From Fusobacterium ulcerans ATCC 49185 (GTDB lineage: Bacteria; Fusobacteriota; Fusobacteriia; Fusobacteriales; Fusobacteriaceae), in assembly GCF_900683735.1 (NCBI RefSeq), contig NZ_LR215979.1:124001-188000 (forward strand): a DNA stretch of 64,000 nt. Direction: 5' to 3'. The position numbers and the translations under genes were made by a program. The notes beneath the pieces were generated by a model. That model saw only the letters and a list, made by a program, of their open reading frames with translations, did no database searches and was not told where the DNA came from. Shown in pieces: positions 25,141 through 33,411 of the stretch. Within the stretch, counting starts at the first letter, position 1. Every line of letters begins with the position of its first letter.

Positions 25141-27000
25141 TTGAAAAGACTAAGGAACATTTATTTGATTATAGCTGTATTTTTCACAATTTTTTCGGTT
25201 ATATTTTCAGCACCATCATATAAAATAGACAGTCTGGATATAACAGCTAAAATACAGGAAGATGGGTCAGTGATTATCGAAGAGATAGCTCTGTATAATG
25301 CCAGTGAAATAAATGGAGTATTATATAATATTGATGCTAAAGGATATGGAAAATTACAGTCATTAGAGGTTTTCTATGAAAAAAATGGAGAATTTGTTTC
25401 AGCAGTAAATAGCAGAGGAACTGCTTCAGGAATGTATACTGTATCAACAAGTGATGATCTTTACAAGATAAAACTTTATTCTCCTATGAGAAATGAAAAA
25501 AGATATTTTGGATTCAGATATGTTTTGCCAAGAGGTGTAACAGTATATGAGGATATAGCTCAATTTAACAGAAAAATGGTAGGAAGAGGCTGGGAGAACA
25601 GTATAAAAGACGTTTCTGTAAAAGTGATACTTCCTAAAGAGGTAGATAAGGATAAAATACATGCTTTTGGACATGGACCACTTACAGGAAATATAGAGAT
25701 ATTAAATGGGAAAGAAATACTTTTTACATTGAAAAATTATAGACCAGGAGAATTTGTTGAAACAAATATACTTTTTCCAAAAGAGATAGTCAGCAAAATA
25801 AATCCAAGCTATATAAAAAAAGCAAAAGGTTATGAAAGTATAATGGCTATGGAAAAAAACTTAGCTGAAGAGTCAAACAGAGAAAGAGATAGAGCAGTAA
25901 GAGGAATGATTTTAAATAGAGGTGTTTTCTATGGAGGAGTGGCTTGGTGGCTGTTTTTAATGATATTTATTTACTTGAAAAATGGTAAAAAATATAAAGT
26001 AACTAATCCTTATGGAGAATATTTCAGAGAGCTTCCAGATGATTATACTCCAGCTGTAGCAGGAACATTAGTATCAAGAAAAATGTATCCAGCTCCAACA
26101 CATCTTTTTGCCACTGTAATGGACTTGGTAAGAAAAGATTATTTAGAAATGGAAGAAATAAATGAAGTTAATTCAAAGGGAAAAAGTGTTAAAAAAACTA
26201 TATTGAAAAAAATAAGAGAAGGAACTTCAGAGCTAAAAGATTATGAAAAATTAGTTTTAAAATGGTATATAAATGAACTTGGAGATGGAGAAAAAGTAGT
26301 ATTGGAAGATGTAGAAAAATATGTTAGTAAAAATCTTACAAATGCTAAAAAATTTAATGCTAATTTTGAGAAATGGAAAACCTTTGTGTATACTGATATG
26401 CTTTCTAAGGGATTAAAGCAGGACAAAAGAAATAAATTGGCTGTAGCTCTTGGGGTTATAACAGGAATACTTTTATTTATTGGAGGAATGGTACTCATAG
26501 TTATATTCCAAGATCCTAAATTTATGTTATTTAATTTTCTTGGAATCCCATTAATAGTATTTTCAGCAGCAGTGAGCAGACCAAGCAAAGAAAAAGAGGA
26601 AGCATACTCAAGATGGAAAGCTTTTAAGAAATTCCTTGTAGACTACAGTAATTTAGAGGAGGCAAAATTAGCTTCAATACATTTATGGGAACATTACTTT
26701 GTATATGCAATAGCTCTTGGGGTAGCTGAAAAAGTAGCAGCAGGATATAAGAAAATAGCTGCACTAAGGGGAGAAGAGGATATTAATTTAAGAGTTGGAA
26801 GAAATAGAATGACTCTTATGAATACATATCTTTATACTAGAGCTTTTAGAACTATGGAAAGTTCAACAGTAAAGGCTGCATCCCGTTCTATGAGCGAAGT
26901 TGCAAAATCTACAAGATCTTCCTCAAGTGGTAGTGGCGGAGGATTCAGCAGAGGCTCTTCTGGCGGTGGAGGAAGCCGTGGCGGAGGGGGAGCTTTCTAG
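25141..27000 (+). CDS. DUF2207 domain membrane protein with Gly/Ser-rich tail
   Basis: A 619-residue protein starting at a TTG (25141) with AGGAGGGG upstream; the longer in-frame ATG at 25108 lies inside the M32 gene and lacks a site. A signal peptide (LIIAVFFTIFSVIFS) leads into an exported beta-rich DUF2207 domain of about 220 residues, beginning IDSLDITAKIQEDGSVIIEE. A membrane helix near WWLFLMIFIYL follows, then a cytosolic part, two more membrane helices (ALGVITGILLFIGGMVLIVI, LGIPLIVFSAA) and a C-terminal stretch of Gly and Ser repeats (GSGGGFSRG, GGGGSRGGGGAF). Proteins of this kind are regularly paired with LemA, as here. Function unknown. Confidence 0.85.
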   Translation: MKRLRNIYLIIAVFFTIFSVIFSAPSYKIDSLDITAKIQEDGSVIIEEIALYNASEINGVLYNIDAKGYGKLQSLEVFYEKNGEFVSAVNSRGTASGMYTVSTSDDLYKIKLYSPMRNEKRYFGFRYVLPRGVTVYEDIAQFNRKMVGRGWENSIKDVSVKVILPKEVDKDKIHAFGHGPLTGNIEILNGKEILFTLKNYRPGEFVETNILFPKEIVSKINPSYIKKAKGYESIMAMEKNLAEESNRERDRAVRGMILNRGVFYGGVAWWLFLMIFIYLKNGKKYKVTNPYGEYFRELPDDYTPAVAGTLVSRKMYPAPTHLFATVMDLVRKDYLEMEEINEVNSKGKSVKKTILKKIREGTSELKDYEKLVLKWYINELGDGEKVVLEDVEKYVSKNLTNAKKFNANFEKWKTFVYTDMLSKGLKQDKRNKLAVALGVITGILLFIGGMVLIVIFQDPKFMLFNFLGIPLIVFSAAVSRPSKEKEEAYSRWKAFKKFLVDYSNLEEAKLASIHLWEHYFVYAIALGVAEKVAAGYKKIAALRGEEDINLRVGRNRMTLMNTYLYTRAFRTMESSTVKAASRSMSEVAKSTRSSSSGSGGGFSRGSSGGGGSRGGGGAF

Positions 27001-27043
27001 CAAGGGAAGCTTTATAAAATAAAAATATTAAAGGAGTAAAAAT

Positions 27044-27586
27044 ATGATAATTCTTATAGTTGTAATTGTTTTATTAGTTCTTTTAACTGTATCTTATCAA
27101 AATAAATTTGTTAAACTTCATGAAAGAGTAAAAAATTCTTGGAGCCAAATAGATGTACAGCTTCAAAAGAGAGTGGATTTAATACCTAACTTAGTAGAAA
27201 CTGTAAAAGGATATGCTACACATGAAAAAGAAACATTAGATGCTGTAATTTCGGCAAGAACTCGTTATACAACAGCTTCTACAGTAGATGAAAAGATGAA
27301 AGCCAGTGGAGAATTAAGTGGACTTTTAAGCAGACTGATGGTAGTATCAGAGAGTTATCCTGACCTTAAAGCAAACACTAATTTTATGGACTTACAAAAA
27401 CAACTGAAAGATATAGAAGATAAAATAGGATATGCACGTCAATTTTACAATGACACTGTTACATCATATAATCAAAGTATAAAAATGATACCTGGAAGCA
27501 TTTTTGCAGGAATATTTAAATTTACAGAGGAACCTTTATTCAAAGCAGCAGAGGGAGCAAAAGAGGTCCCTAAAGTTAAATTTTAA
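27044..27586 (+). CDS. lemA: LemA family protein
   Basis: A 180-residue protein with one N-terminal membrane helix (MIILIVVIVLLVLLTVSY). A four-helix LemA domain follows: VKNSWSQIDVQLQKRVDLIPNLV near residue 30, then YATHEKETLDAVISAR, SYPDLKANTNFMDLQKQLKDIEDKIGYARQFYN and the Pro-containing SIKMIPGSIFAG. Almost all family motifs are in place. The helix would put the domain outside the inner membrane. It is cotranscribed with the DUF2207 gene, the usual partner in many bacteria. Its biochemical function is not established. Confidence 0.95.
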   Translation: MIILIVVIVLLVLLTVSYQNKFVKLHERVKNSWSQIDVQLQKRVDLIPNLVETVKGYATHEKETLDAVISARTRYTTASTVDEKMKASGELSGLLSRLMVVSESYPDLKANTNFMDLQKQLKDIEDKIGYARQFYNDTVTSYNQSIKMIPGSIFAGIFKFTEEPLFKAAEGAKEVPKVKF

Positions 27587-27610
27587 TTTTAAAAATAACT
27601 ATTGACAATG

Positions 27611-27675
27611 CTTTCTCTATAGCAAACAGATAAAATTAAAAAAATCTGTTTATTATAGAGGAAGTTTTTTATTTT
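27611..27675 (+). terminator. Long-stem terminator after lemA
   Basis: CTTTCTCTATA (27611-27621) pairs with TATAGAGGAAG (27654-27664, one G-T). After a 2-nt internal loop, AAACAGAT (27624-27631) pairs with ATCTGTTT (27644-27651). TTTTTTATTTTTT follows. Confidence 0.85.
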
Positions 27676-27754
27676 TTGAAAAAATTAAGAAAATAAATAA
27701 AATAACATATAATTTTAGAATAGTTATCATTATAAAGTAAAATGATTTAAAAAA

Positions 27755-27783
27755 TTGACTTTTACAGATAAAAAGAATACAAT
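27755..27783 (+). promoter_or_regulatory. Sigma-70-type promoter of the 2-hydroxycarboxylate transporter
   Basis: TTGACT (27755-27760), a 17-bp spacer and TACAAT (27778-27783), 57 bases before the start codon. Confidence 0.75.
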
Positions 27784-27839
27784 AAGATATATAGTATTTA
27801 AAAATATTTGCTAATTTACTAAAATGGGGAGGGGTTATT

Positions 27840-29111
27840 ATGAAAGAAAAGTTTAAACTTGCAGGCTTGGAAATGAAATATTTTATTCCCATAGTCATAA
27901 TACTTACAGCAGCAGTAGCTTTAGGAAAACTTCCAAAAGGAATGCTTGGGGCATTTCCTATAATGATAGCTATTGGAGCTATTTTGGATTATATTGGAAA
28001 CAAAACTCCAATAGTAAAAGATTATCTTGGTGGAGGGCCTATAGTTATAATATTTGCTTCAGCTGCATTGGTTTATTTTAATATACTTCCAAGTAATGAA
28101 ACAAAGATAATTAAAGACTTTATGACAACACAGAGTTTTCTTGACTTCTATATTGCAGCATTGATAGTTGGAAGTATTATGGGAATGAACAGAAAACTTT
28201 TGATAAAGGCTGCAATGGGATATCTTCCTGTTATTATAGGAGGAGTAGTTGTTTCAATACTATTCACTGGGGTAATAGGATATATTTCTGGGTATGGCTT
28301 TGTTAATGCAGTTTTCTATATTGCAATTCCTATAATGGGAGGAGGAATGGGAGCTGGAGCAGTACCATTATCACAAATTTTTGGACAGGCTCTTAATAAG
28401 CAGCCAACAGAATTATTGGCAGTAATGGTTCCAGCAGTGGCACTGGGAAATGCTCTGGCAATAGTAGCTGCAGGGTTATTGGATAAATTAGGGAAAAGAT
28501 TTCCAAGTCTTACTGGAAATGGGAAACTTTTAAAAGCTCAAGATGCTGAAATGACAGAAGAGAAAAAACATACACCGCTTCAATATGAAGAGCTTGGAAT
28601 GGGGCTTCTTATGGCTACATCATTCTTTATTTTTGGAAATATTCTAAGTAAATTTATACCTATTCATGCATATGCTTTAATGATAATTTCAGTAGCAATT
28701 GTAAAAATATTAGGAGTAGTAAATGAATATTATGAAGAATGTTGTGCTAAATGGTTTAACTTTATAATGAAAAACTTTACATCAGCTCTTTTAGTAGGAA
28801 TAGGAATAGCCTATACAAGTTTAAAAGAGGTAATAGAAGCATTCAGCCCAATATATCTTTTATTAGTTGCTGCCACAGTAATTGGAGCAATTGTAGGAAC
28901 TGCTATTGTAGGACATTTGATAGGGTTCTATGTAATAGAAGGTTCTATAACAGCTGGATTATGTATGGCAAATATGGGTGGAACTGGAGATGTGGCAGTT
29001 ATGTCAGCAGCTCACAGAATGGAACTTATGCCTTTCTCACAAATTTCATCAAGAATAGGGGGAGCTTTCATGCTTCTGCTTACCTCAATCTTGATAAATT
29101 TATTGAATTAG
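27840..29111 (+). CDS. 2-hydroxycarboxylate transporter (CitS/CimH-type symporter)
   Basis: A 423-residue inner-membrane protein of the 2HCT family, which carries citrate, malate or lactate with Na+ or H+. The two re-entrant-loop GGxG motifs, diagnostic of the family, are visible as IMGGGMGAGAVPLS in the first half and MANMGGTGDVAVMSAA in the second. About eleven hydrophobic segments are present and the length is normal. GGGGAGGGG lies before the ATG. It has its own promoter and terminator, so it stands alone. No citrate lyase or malolactic enzyme genes are next to it, so the exact substrate is open. Confidence 0.92.
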   Translation: MKEKFKLAGLEMKYFIPIVIILTAAVALGKLPKGMLGAFPIMIAIGAILDYIGNKTPIVKDYLGGGPIVIIFASAALVYFNILPSNETKIIKDFMTTQSFLDFYIAALIVGSIMGMNRKLLIKAAMGYLPVIIGGVVVSILFTGVIGYISGYGFVNAVFYIAIPIMGGGMGAGAVPLSQIFGQALNKQPTELLAVMVPAVALGNALAIVAAGLLDKLGKRFPSLTGNGKLLKAQDAEMTEEKKHTPLQYEELGMGLLMATSFFIFGNILSKFIPIHAYALMIISVAIVKILGVVNEYYEECCAKWFNFIMKNFTSALLVGIGIAYTSLKEVIEAFSPIYLLLVAATVIGAIVGTAIVGHLIGFYVIEGSITAGLCMANMGGTGDVAVMSAAHRMELMPFSQISSRIGGAFMLLLTSILINLLN

Positions 29112-29136
29112 ATTTATTTGATTATAAATAAATGAT

Positions 29137-29187
29137 AAATGGGGAGAATCTTGATGGATGTATATGGATTTCTCTCCATTTTTTTAT
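29137..29187 (+). terminator. Rho-independent terminator after the 2HCT transporter
   Basis: AAATGGGGAGAATC (29137-29150) pairs with GATTTCTCTCCATTT (from 29167) with one bulge and one G-T, followed by a T-rich run. Confidence 0.75.
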
Positions 29188-29348
29188 TTTAAAAGATAAT
29201 TTATGTGTAGAATAAAGATTAAAAATAAAGTTAATTATATGTTGATTTTTTTAGAAAAATGTTTTATTATGTAAAAATATATATATCTAAAAAATTAATA
29301 AAAAGATTTAAAGTAAAGTCATTAATCATAAGGAAGGAGGTAAATTGG

Positions 29349-30065
29349 ATGAATGATAATTTTACTATGAACCTTAGTGTTTATGAGATAGGCTTGAGAA
29401 TAGGAATGGCTATCATTATAGGTGGTATGATAGGTTATGAAAGAGGTCATAATAACAGACCTGCTGGATTTAGGACTCATATACTTGTATGTTTGGGAGC
29501 AGCAGTAGTTTCTATGGTGCAGGATCATTTGAGAATAAACATAGTCAGATTTGCTATGGAAAATGGAAATGTAGCTCAGGTTATAAAAACTGACTTAGGA
29601 AGAATAGGTGCTCAGGTAGTAAGTGGGATAGGTTTTCTAGGAGCGGGAACTATAATGAGAGATAAGGGAACTATAGGTGGACTTACAACAGCAGCTTCTA
29701 TCTGGGTAACTGGATGTATAGGATTGGGAGTAGGATGGGGATTCTATAGTATGTCTTTTCTTTCAGGGCTTGCAGTTCTTTTAGTTCTTATAACATTGAA
29801 GAAAGTAGAAAGAAGATTTATTGATGATAGGACAATTTCAAAAATAGAAATAGAATATGATGCTGAAATTAATAATGGAATGTATTATTCCAACACTAAT
29901 GAAATATTTAAAGAGTTTAGTATAAGAGTGAGAAGTATGAAAAAAGATCCTAATGAAAATAGAATATTATATACCCTTGTTATTCCAAGACAGTATAGTA
30001 TTTTAGATCTTACATCTGAATTCTCCAAGAATAAAGAAGTAACTTCAATAAAAATAATTAAATAA
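29349..30065 (+). CDS. MgtC/SapB family membrane protein
   Basis: A 238-residue protein with a membrane domain of about five helices carrying the family signature: IGGMIGYERGHNNRPAGFRTHILVCLGAA, then GRIGAQVVSGIGFLGAGTIMR and GLTTAASIWVTGCIGLGVGWG. A cytosolic ACT-like tail of about 80 residues follows. The start at 29349 has AGGAAGGAGG eight bases upstream; the longer reading frame from 29259 is AT-rich and has no ribosome site. MgtC-type proteins affect Mg2+ homeostasis, acid tolerance and ATP synthase in other bacteria. No Mg2+ riboswitch was recognised upstream. The role here is not known. Confidence 0.9.
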   Translation: MNDNFTMNLSVYEIGLRIGMAIIIGGMIGYERGHNNRPAGFRTHILVCLGAAVVSMVQDHLRINIVRFAMENGNVAQVIKTDLGRIGAQVVSGIGFLGAGTIMRDKGTIGGLTTAASIWVTGCIGLGVGWGFYSMSFLSGLAVLLVLITLKKVERRFIDDRTISKIEIEYDAEINNGMYYSNTNEIFKEFSIRVRSMKKDPNENRILYTLVIPRQYSILDLTSEFSKNKEVTSIKIIK

Positions 30066-30070
30066 AAAAT

Positions 30071-30113
30071 GAGGGCCAGATTCAAAATTATATCTATTTG
30101 AAATAAGACCCTC
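30071..30113. terminator. Bidirectional terminator between convergent mgtC-like and SLC13 genes
   Basis: GAGGG (30071-30075) and CCCTC (30109-30113) enclose TTCAAA/TTTGAA. The hairpin is flanked by AAAAAA on the left and TTTTT on the right, so it can end transcripts on both strands. Confidence 0.75.
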
Positions 30114-30119
30114 TTTTTA

Positions 30120-31568
30120 TTACATCAGTATTGAAGCTATAGGATATCCCACAAAGATAGTAACTATTACTGCAACTGCCATAAAGATAAATCCATATTT
30201 AAACATATCAGTAGACTCTACCCATTCTGATCCAATAGCTATGGCAATGTGCGGCATAGCTGGAGGAGTAGCAAAAGCAAAAGCAGACATCATTCCAATA
30301 ATAGAAACAATTGCTGGAGCTGATACTGCTCCATTAGTTGCCTGCACCAAAGGAATAGCAACAGTAGTGACAACTGTAACAGTAACCATATTAGAAGAGA
30401 AGTTTGTCTGAATACAAGCCCATAGAGTAAATATGAGAACAAGAAGCATAGGACTTACTTCTTTTAATATAGGAGTCAAAGTTTCTACAAGATATTGAGC
30501 CAATCCTACATGTTGATTTGTCATAGCACTTCCTAAAGCCAGTGTACCAGCAGCCATTATAATACTTGACCATTGTACCCCTTTTCTCATTCCTTCAGCA
30601 AAATTCAATACTGGTTTTTCATCAAAAGACATTATAGAATAGCAGATAACTCCAAGCATAGGAGGCATAGCAGTTCCCATAGATGAGATTTTTTTGCATA
30701 TTACAGGAAAATAAGGCTTCAATATACTAGGAAGTACCCATAGGGCAACTATTATACAAAATACTCCAAGGATAGCTTTTTCCTTTTTCTCCATTGGTTT
30801 TATTTCACTCTTTAAAGAAGAAACATCTATATTTTTTATTTTTGTCATGTCGGGATTAAGAATAAATCTGAATATAAGAATTAGGAAAACTGTGCATATA
30901 ATTCCTACAGGAACAGCAAAAGCCATATATTCAGCATAGCCTATAGTCAATCCAGTAGCAGTAGTATAAAATCCCATAGCCATAATACTGAAGACATGAG
31001 CTATAGGAGTCATTCCAGCAGCAACAGATACACAAAATGCAAGGCTGATCATGAGCATTTTTCCTATTTTATCACCTTTTTTTAGCCCTAATATTTCATT
31101 GATTTTTTCTAGTATAGGAAGAAAAACAACAAACAATACAGATGGAGATACAAAACATCCAATAAATATTATTGCTGAAATAAAAGATATAACAAAAAGC
31201 CATGGACCTTTTTTAGCTATTGGGCTTGTTATGAATGAAACAGCACATCTTTTTAAAAATGGAGTTTCTGCTAAAACATAAGTACATAGAAATGTACACA
31301 TTAAAAAAGCAAAGGTATCATTTCCAAAAGAACTTAGAAAAACATTTTTAAATCCAATTTCTGGAATTAATCCTATTGCAGTTATGCAAAGCAAACTAGG
31401 CCAGTCAATGGCAACAGTAAGCCATAGTAATAAACTTCCAAGAAATATTCCTATTACATTCATTCCAAGTGGTTTCATTCCAACTGGAAGTGGAAGATGT
31501 TTTATAAACAAAATTAAAAGTAATGCAAGAAAGATACAAGAATATCTTTTTACACTTTTAGCAGACAT
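30120..31568 (-). CDS. SLC13/DASS-type anion transporter
   Basis: A 482-residue inner-membrane protein with about 12-14 hydrophobic segments. The repeated DASS-like halves are visible: the first-half motif around FGNDTFAFLMCTFLCTYVLAET and GCFVSPSVLFVVFLPIL, with AAGMTPIAHVFSIMAMG, and the second half QTNFSSNMVTVTVVTTVAIPL with FAFATPPAMPHIAIAIG. The family transports dicarboxylates, citrate or sulfate, usually with Na+. GAGGGGGA precedes the ATG on the minus strand. A consensus promoter lies upstream, and the gene is alone between two terminators. The specific substrate cannot be told. Confidence 0.87.
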   Translation of the reverse strand: MSAKSVKRYSCIFLALLLILFIKHLPLPVGMKPLGMNVIGIFLGSLLLWLTVAIDWPSLLCITAIGLIPEIGFKNVFLSSFGNDTFAFLMCTFLCTYVLAETPFLKRCAVSFITSPIAKKGPWLFVISFISAIIFIGCFVSPSVLFVVFLPILEKINEILGLKKGDKIGKMLMISLAFCVSVAAGMTPIAHVFSIMAMGFYTTATGLTIGYAEYMAFAVPVGIICTVFLILIFRFILNPDMTKIKNIDVSSLKSEIKPMEKKEKAILGVFCIIVALWVLPSILKPYFPVICKKISSMGTAMPPMLGVICYSIMSFDEKPVLNFAEGMRKGVQWSSIIMAAGTLALGSAMTNQHVGLAQYLVETLTPILKEVSPMLLVLIFTLWACIQTNFSSNMVTVTVVTTVAIPLVQATNGAVSAPAIVSIIGMMSAFAFATPPAMPHIAIAIGSEWVESTDMFKYGFIFMAVAVIVTIFVGYPIASILM

Positions 31569-31641
31569 AAATTTTCCCCCTCTGTTTTACAGCAATATTA
31601 TTCTCTATAAATAATTTCAATAATTCATAGAGTTGTTGAAA

Positions 31642-31670
31642 ATTATATCCTTATAAGACCTCTTTGTCAA
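31642..31670 (-). promoter_or_regulatory. Near-consensus promoter of the SLC13 gene
   Basis: On the minus strand TTGACA (31665-31670), exactly 17 bases, TATAAT (31642-31647): a perfect match to both hexamers, about 75 bases before the start codon. Confidence 0.85.
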
Positions 31671-31678
31671 TTTAAATC

Positions 31679-31706
31679 AAAAAATCAGGAGTATTTTACT
31701 CCTGAT
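31679..31706 (-). terminator. Terminator of the MORN-type lipoprotein gene
   Basis: A perfect 10-bp stem, ATCAGGAGTA (31684-31693) with TACTCCTGAT (31697-31706) and a 3-nt loop. Read on the minus strand it is followed by TTTTTT. It sits about 110 bases beyond the lipoprotein stop codon. Confidence 0.8.
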
Positions 31707-31815
31707 AGTTCTAAAATTGTTGTTATTATTCAAATAATATAAAAAAATATAAAATAGTGTACACAATATAGTGAAATAAATATGGAATAATGATAAAATG
31801 TTAAAAAATAAAATC

Positions 31816-32259
31816 TTATTCTTGAATGATTTCTAAAATTTTTCCATTATCGTATTTTATTTCTTTGATTTTTTCTCCCTCTTTTGAGTATTCCAAGTAG
31901 ATTCCATTAGGTTCTCCAGAAACATAATTTGTTTCTAAAACAATCTGTCCATTGAAGTGATATTTATTATATGGACCATTGAGTTTTCCATCTTTATATT
32001 CACTGTCTATGTATATTTGTCCATTTCTATAGAAATGCACATATTTTCCATCAAGTTTCCCATTTTTATAACTCATTAAAAGAAGTATTTGTCCATTGTC
32101 ATATTTTCTTAAAATTTTACCAGAATAGGGCTTACTTTCATTAATTATATAAACTATTCCATTTCTTTCCTGTTTTTTAGAGATGTCTACTTCCCTTTCT
32201 TTTTCGTAGCAGCTGCTAAGTAATATTATTGAAAAAATAAGCAGTAAAAGTTTCTTCAT
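31816..32259 (-). CDS. Lipoprotein with MORN/YwqK-type repeats
   Basis: A 147-residue protein with a lipoprotein signal (MKKLLLLIFSIILLSSC; Cys17 would be lipidated). Several repeats follow of the pattern YxNGxxxxxxxYKNGKLxGxYxxF, as in LMSYKNGKLDGKYVHFYRNG, IDSEYKDGKLNGPYNKYHFNG and VSGEPNGIYLEYSKEG. Databases often label such proteins as YwqK family antitoxins, but no toxin gene is next to it. The repeats form beta-hairpins and often contact membranes or partners. AGGAGG precedes the ATG. It has its own promoter and terminator. Function unknown. Confidence 0.82.
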   Translation of the reverse strand: MKKLLLLIFSIILLSSCYEKEREVDISKKQERNGIVYIINESKPYSGKILRKYDNGQILLLMSYKNGKLDGKYVHFYRNGQIYIDSEYKDGKLNGPYNKYHFNGQIVLETNYVSGEPNGIYLEYSKEGEKIKEIKYDNGKILEIIQE

Positions 32260-32290
32260 TTAGCTTCCTCCATAGATGTAAATTATTATA

Positions 32291-32320
32291 ATTATAGCAT
32301 AAACATATGATTTTTACCAA
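32291..32320 (-). promoter_or_regulatory. Extended -10 promoter of the lipoprotein gene
   Basis: Minus strand: TTGGTA (32315-32320), 18 bases, TATAAT (32291-32296) with TG one base upstream of the -10. Confidence 0.7.
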
Positions 32321-32322
32321 TC

Positions 32323-32347
32323 AAAAAGAGGAGATATAATCTCCCCT
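32323..32347 (-). terminator. Terminator of the gal operon
   Basis: AGAGGAGAT (32327-32335) pairs with ATCTCCCCT (32339-32347) with one G-T. Read on the minus strand, TTTTTGATT follows. Confidence 0.8.
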
Positions 32348-32362
32348 ATTAAAATTTATAGA

Positions 32363-33352
32363 TTAATCCTCATACCCTTCTGGATGATTTTTATGCCATG
32401 TCCATGCTGTATCAATTATTTTTTCAAGAGTATTATATTTAGGTTTCCATTTTAATTCTTTCATAGCTTTGTCAGAACTTGCTACAAGTTTAGCAGGATC
32501 TCCAGCTCTTCTAGGTGAAACTATTGCTGGAATAGGATGATTAGTTACTTTTCTGGCAACTTCAATAACTTCTTTTACAGAGAATCCCTCTCCATTTCCT
32601 AAGTTGAATATTTCGCTTTCTCCTCCATTGTTTAATCTTTTAAGAGCAAGGATATGTGCATCAGCAAGGTCCATTACATGAATATAATCTCTGATACAAG
32701 TACCATCAGCAGTAGGATAGTCATCTCCATATATTCCAATATGTTCTCTTTTACCAAGAGCTACTTGAAGTATAATTGGGATAAGATGGCTCTCAGGGCT
32801 GTGATCTTCTCCTATTTCACCAGAGGGATGAGCACCAGCGACATTGAAATATCTTAAAGCTGTATATTTTATTCCATAAGCCTTATCACACCATTTAAGC
32901 ATTTTTTCAACAGCAAGCTTGCTTTCTCCATATGGATTAGTAGGGAAAGTTGTATCACTTTCAAGGATGGGTACATTTTCAGGTTCTCCATATGTAGCAG
33001 CAGTTGATGAGAAAACTATTTTATTAACATTATGTTTTTTCATAGCTTTTAGTAAACATAAAGTTCCATAAAAATTATTTTCAAAATATTTTAAAGGTTC
33101 TTCTACACTTTCACCAACTAAAGAGAAAGCAGCAAAATCAATTACACCATCTATCTTATTATCTTTAAAAACTCTTTCCATAAACTCATCATCTCTTAAA
33201 TCTCCAAGAACAAGTTTTGCTTTTTCATGAACTGCATCAACATGACCAGTTTGAAGATTATCAAGCACAATTACCTCTTCTCCACTGTCAATAAGAGCTC
33301 TAGTAACATGACTTCCAATATACCCAGCTCCACCACAAACTAAAATTGCCAT
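32363..33352 (-). CDS. galE: UDP-glucose 4-epimerase
   Basis: A 329-residue short-chain dehydrogenase/reductase that interconverts UDP-galactose and UDP-glucose with bound NAD. The Rossmann motif is GGAGYIGSH at residues 6-14. The catalytic pair Tyr-x-x-x-Lys is in NPYGESKLAVE, with the Ser/Thr of FSSTAATYG upstream. The nucleotide-sugar region LRYFNVAGAHPSGEIGEDH is typical of GalE. It is the last gene of the galK-galT-galE operon on the minus strand, and AAGGAGGATAAA precedes the ATG. Secure. Confidence 0.96.
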   Translation of the reverse strand: MAILVCGGAGYIGSHVTRALIDSGEEVIVLDNLQTGHVDAVHEKAKLVLGDLRDDEFMERVFKDNKIDGVIDFAAFSLVGESVEEPLKYFENNFYGTLCLLKAMKKHNVNKIVFSSTAATYGEPENVPILESDTTFPTNPYGESKLAVEKMLKWCDKAYGIKYTALRYFNVAGAHPSGEIGEDHSPESHLIPIILQVALGKREHIGIYGDDYPTADGTCIRDYIHVMDLADAHILALKRLNNGGESEIFNLGNGEGFSVKEVIEVARKVTNHPIPAIVSPRRAGDPAKLVASSDKAMKELKWKPKYNTLEKIIDTAWTWHKNHPEGYED

Positions 33353-33411
33353 TTTATCCTCCTTAGAAAATATTTTTCTATATTATACATCATATTTTTA
33401 AAAATATTAAC

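Noticed and set aside
27611-27664. Long hairpin as a mobile element or MITE end
   Set aside because: Position directly after lemA, the stem length and the T tract are explained by a terminator; no flanking direct repeat was seen.
29259-29348. N-terminal extension of the MgtC-like protein
   Set aside because: AT-rich, lacks a ribosome site, and the family starts near the ATG at 29349 which follows AGGAAGGAGG.
31816-32259. Antitoxin role for the YwqK-like lipoprotein
   Set aside because: It carries a lipoprotein signal and no toxin-like gene is adjacent; the label reflects repeat similarity only.
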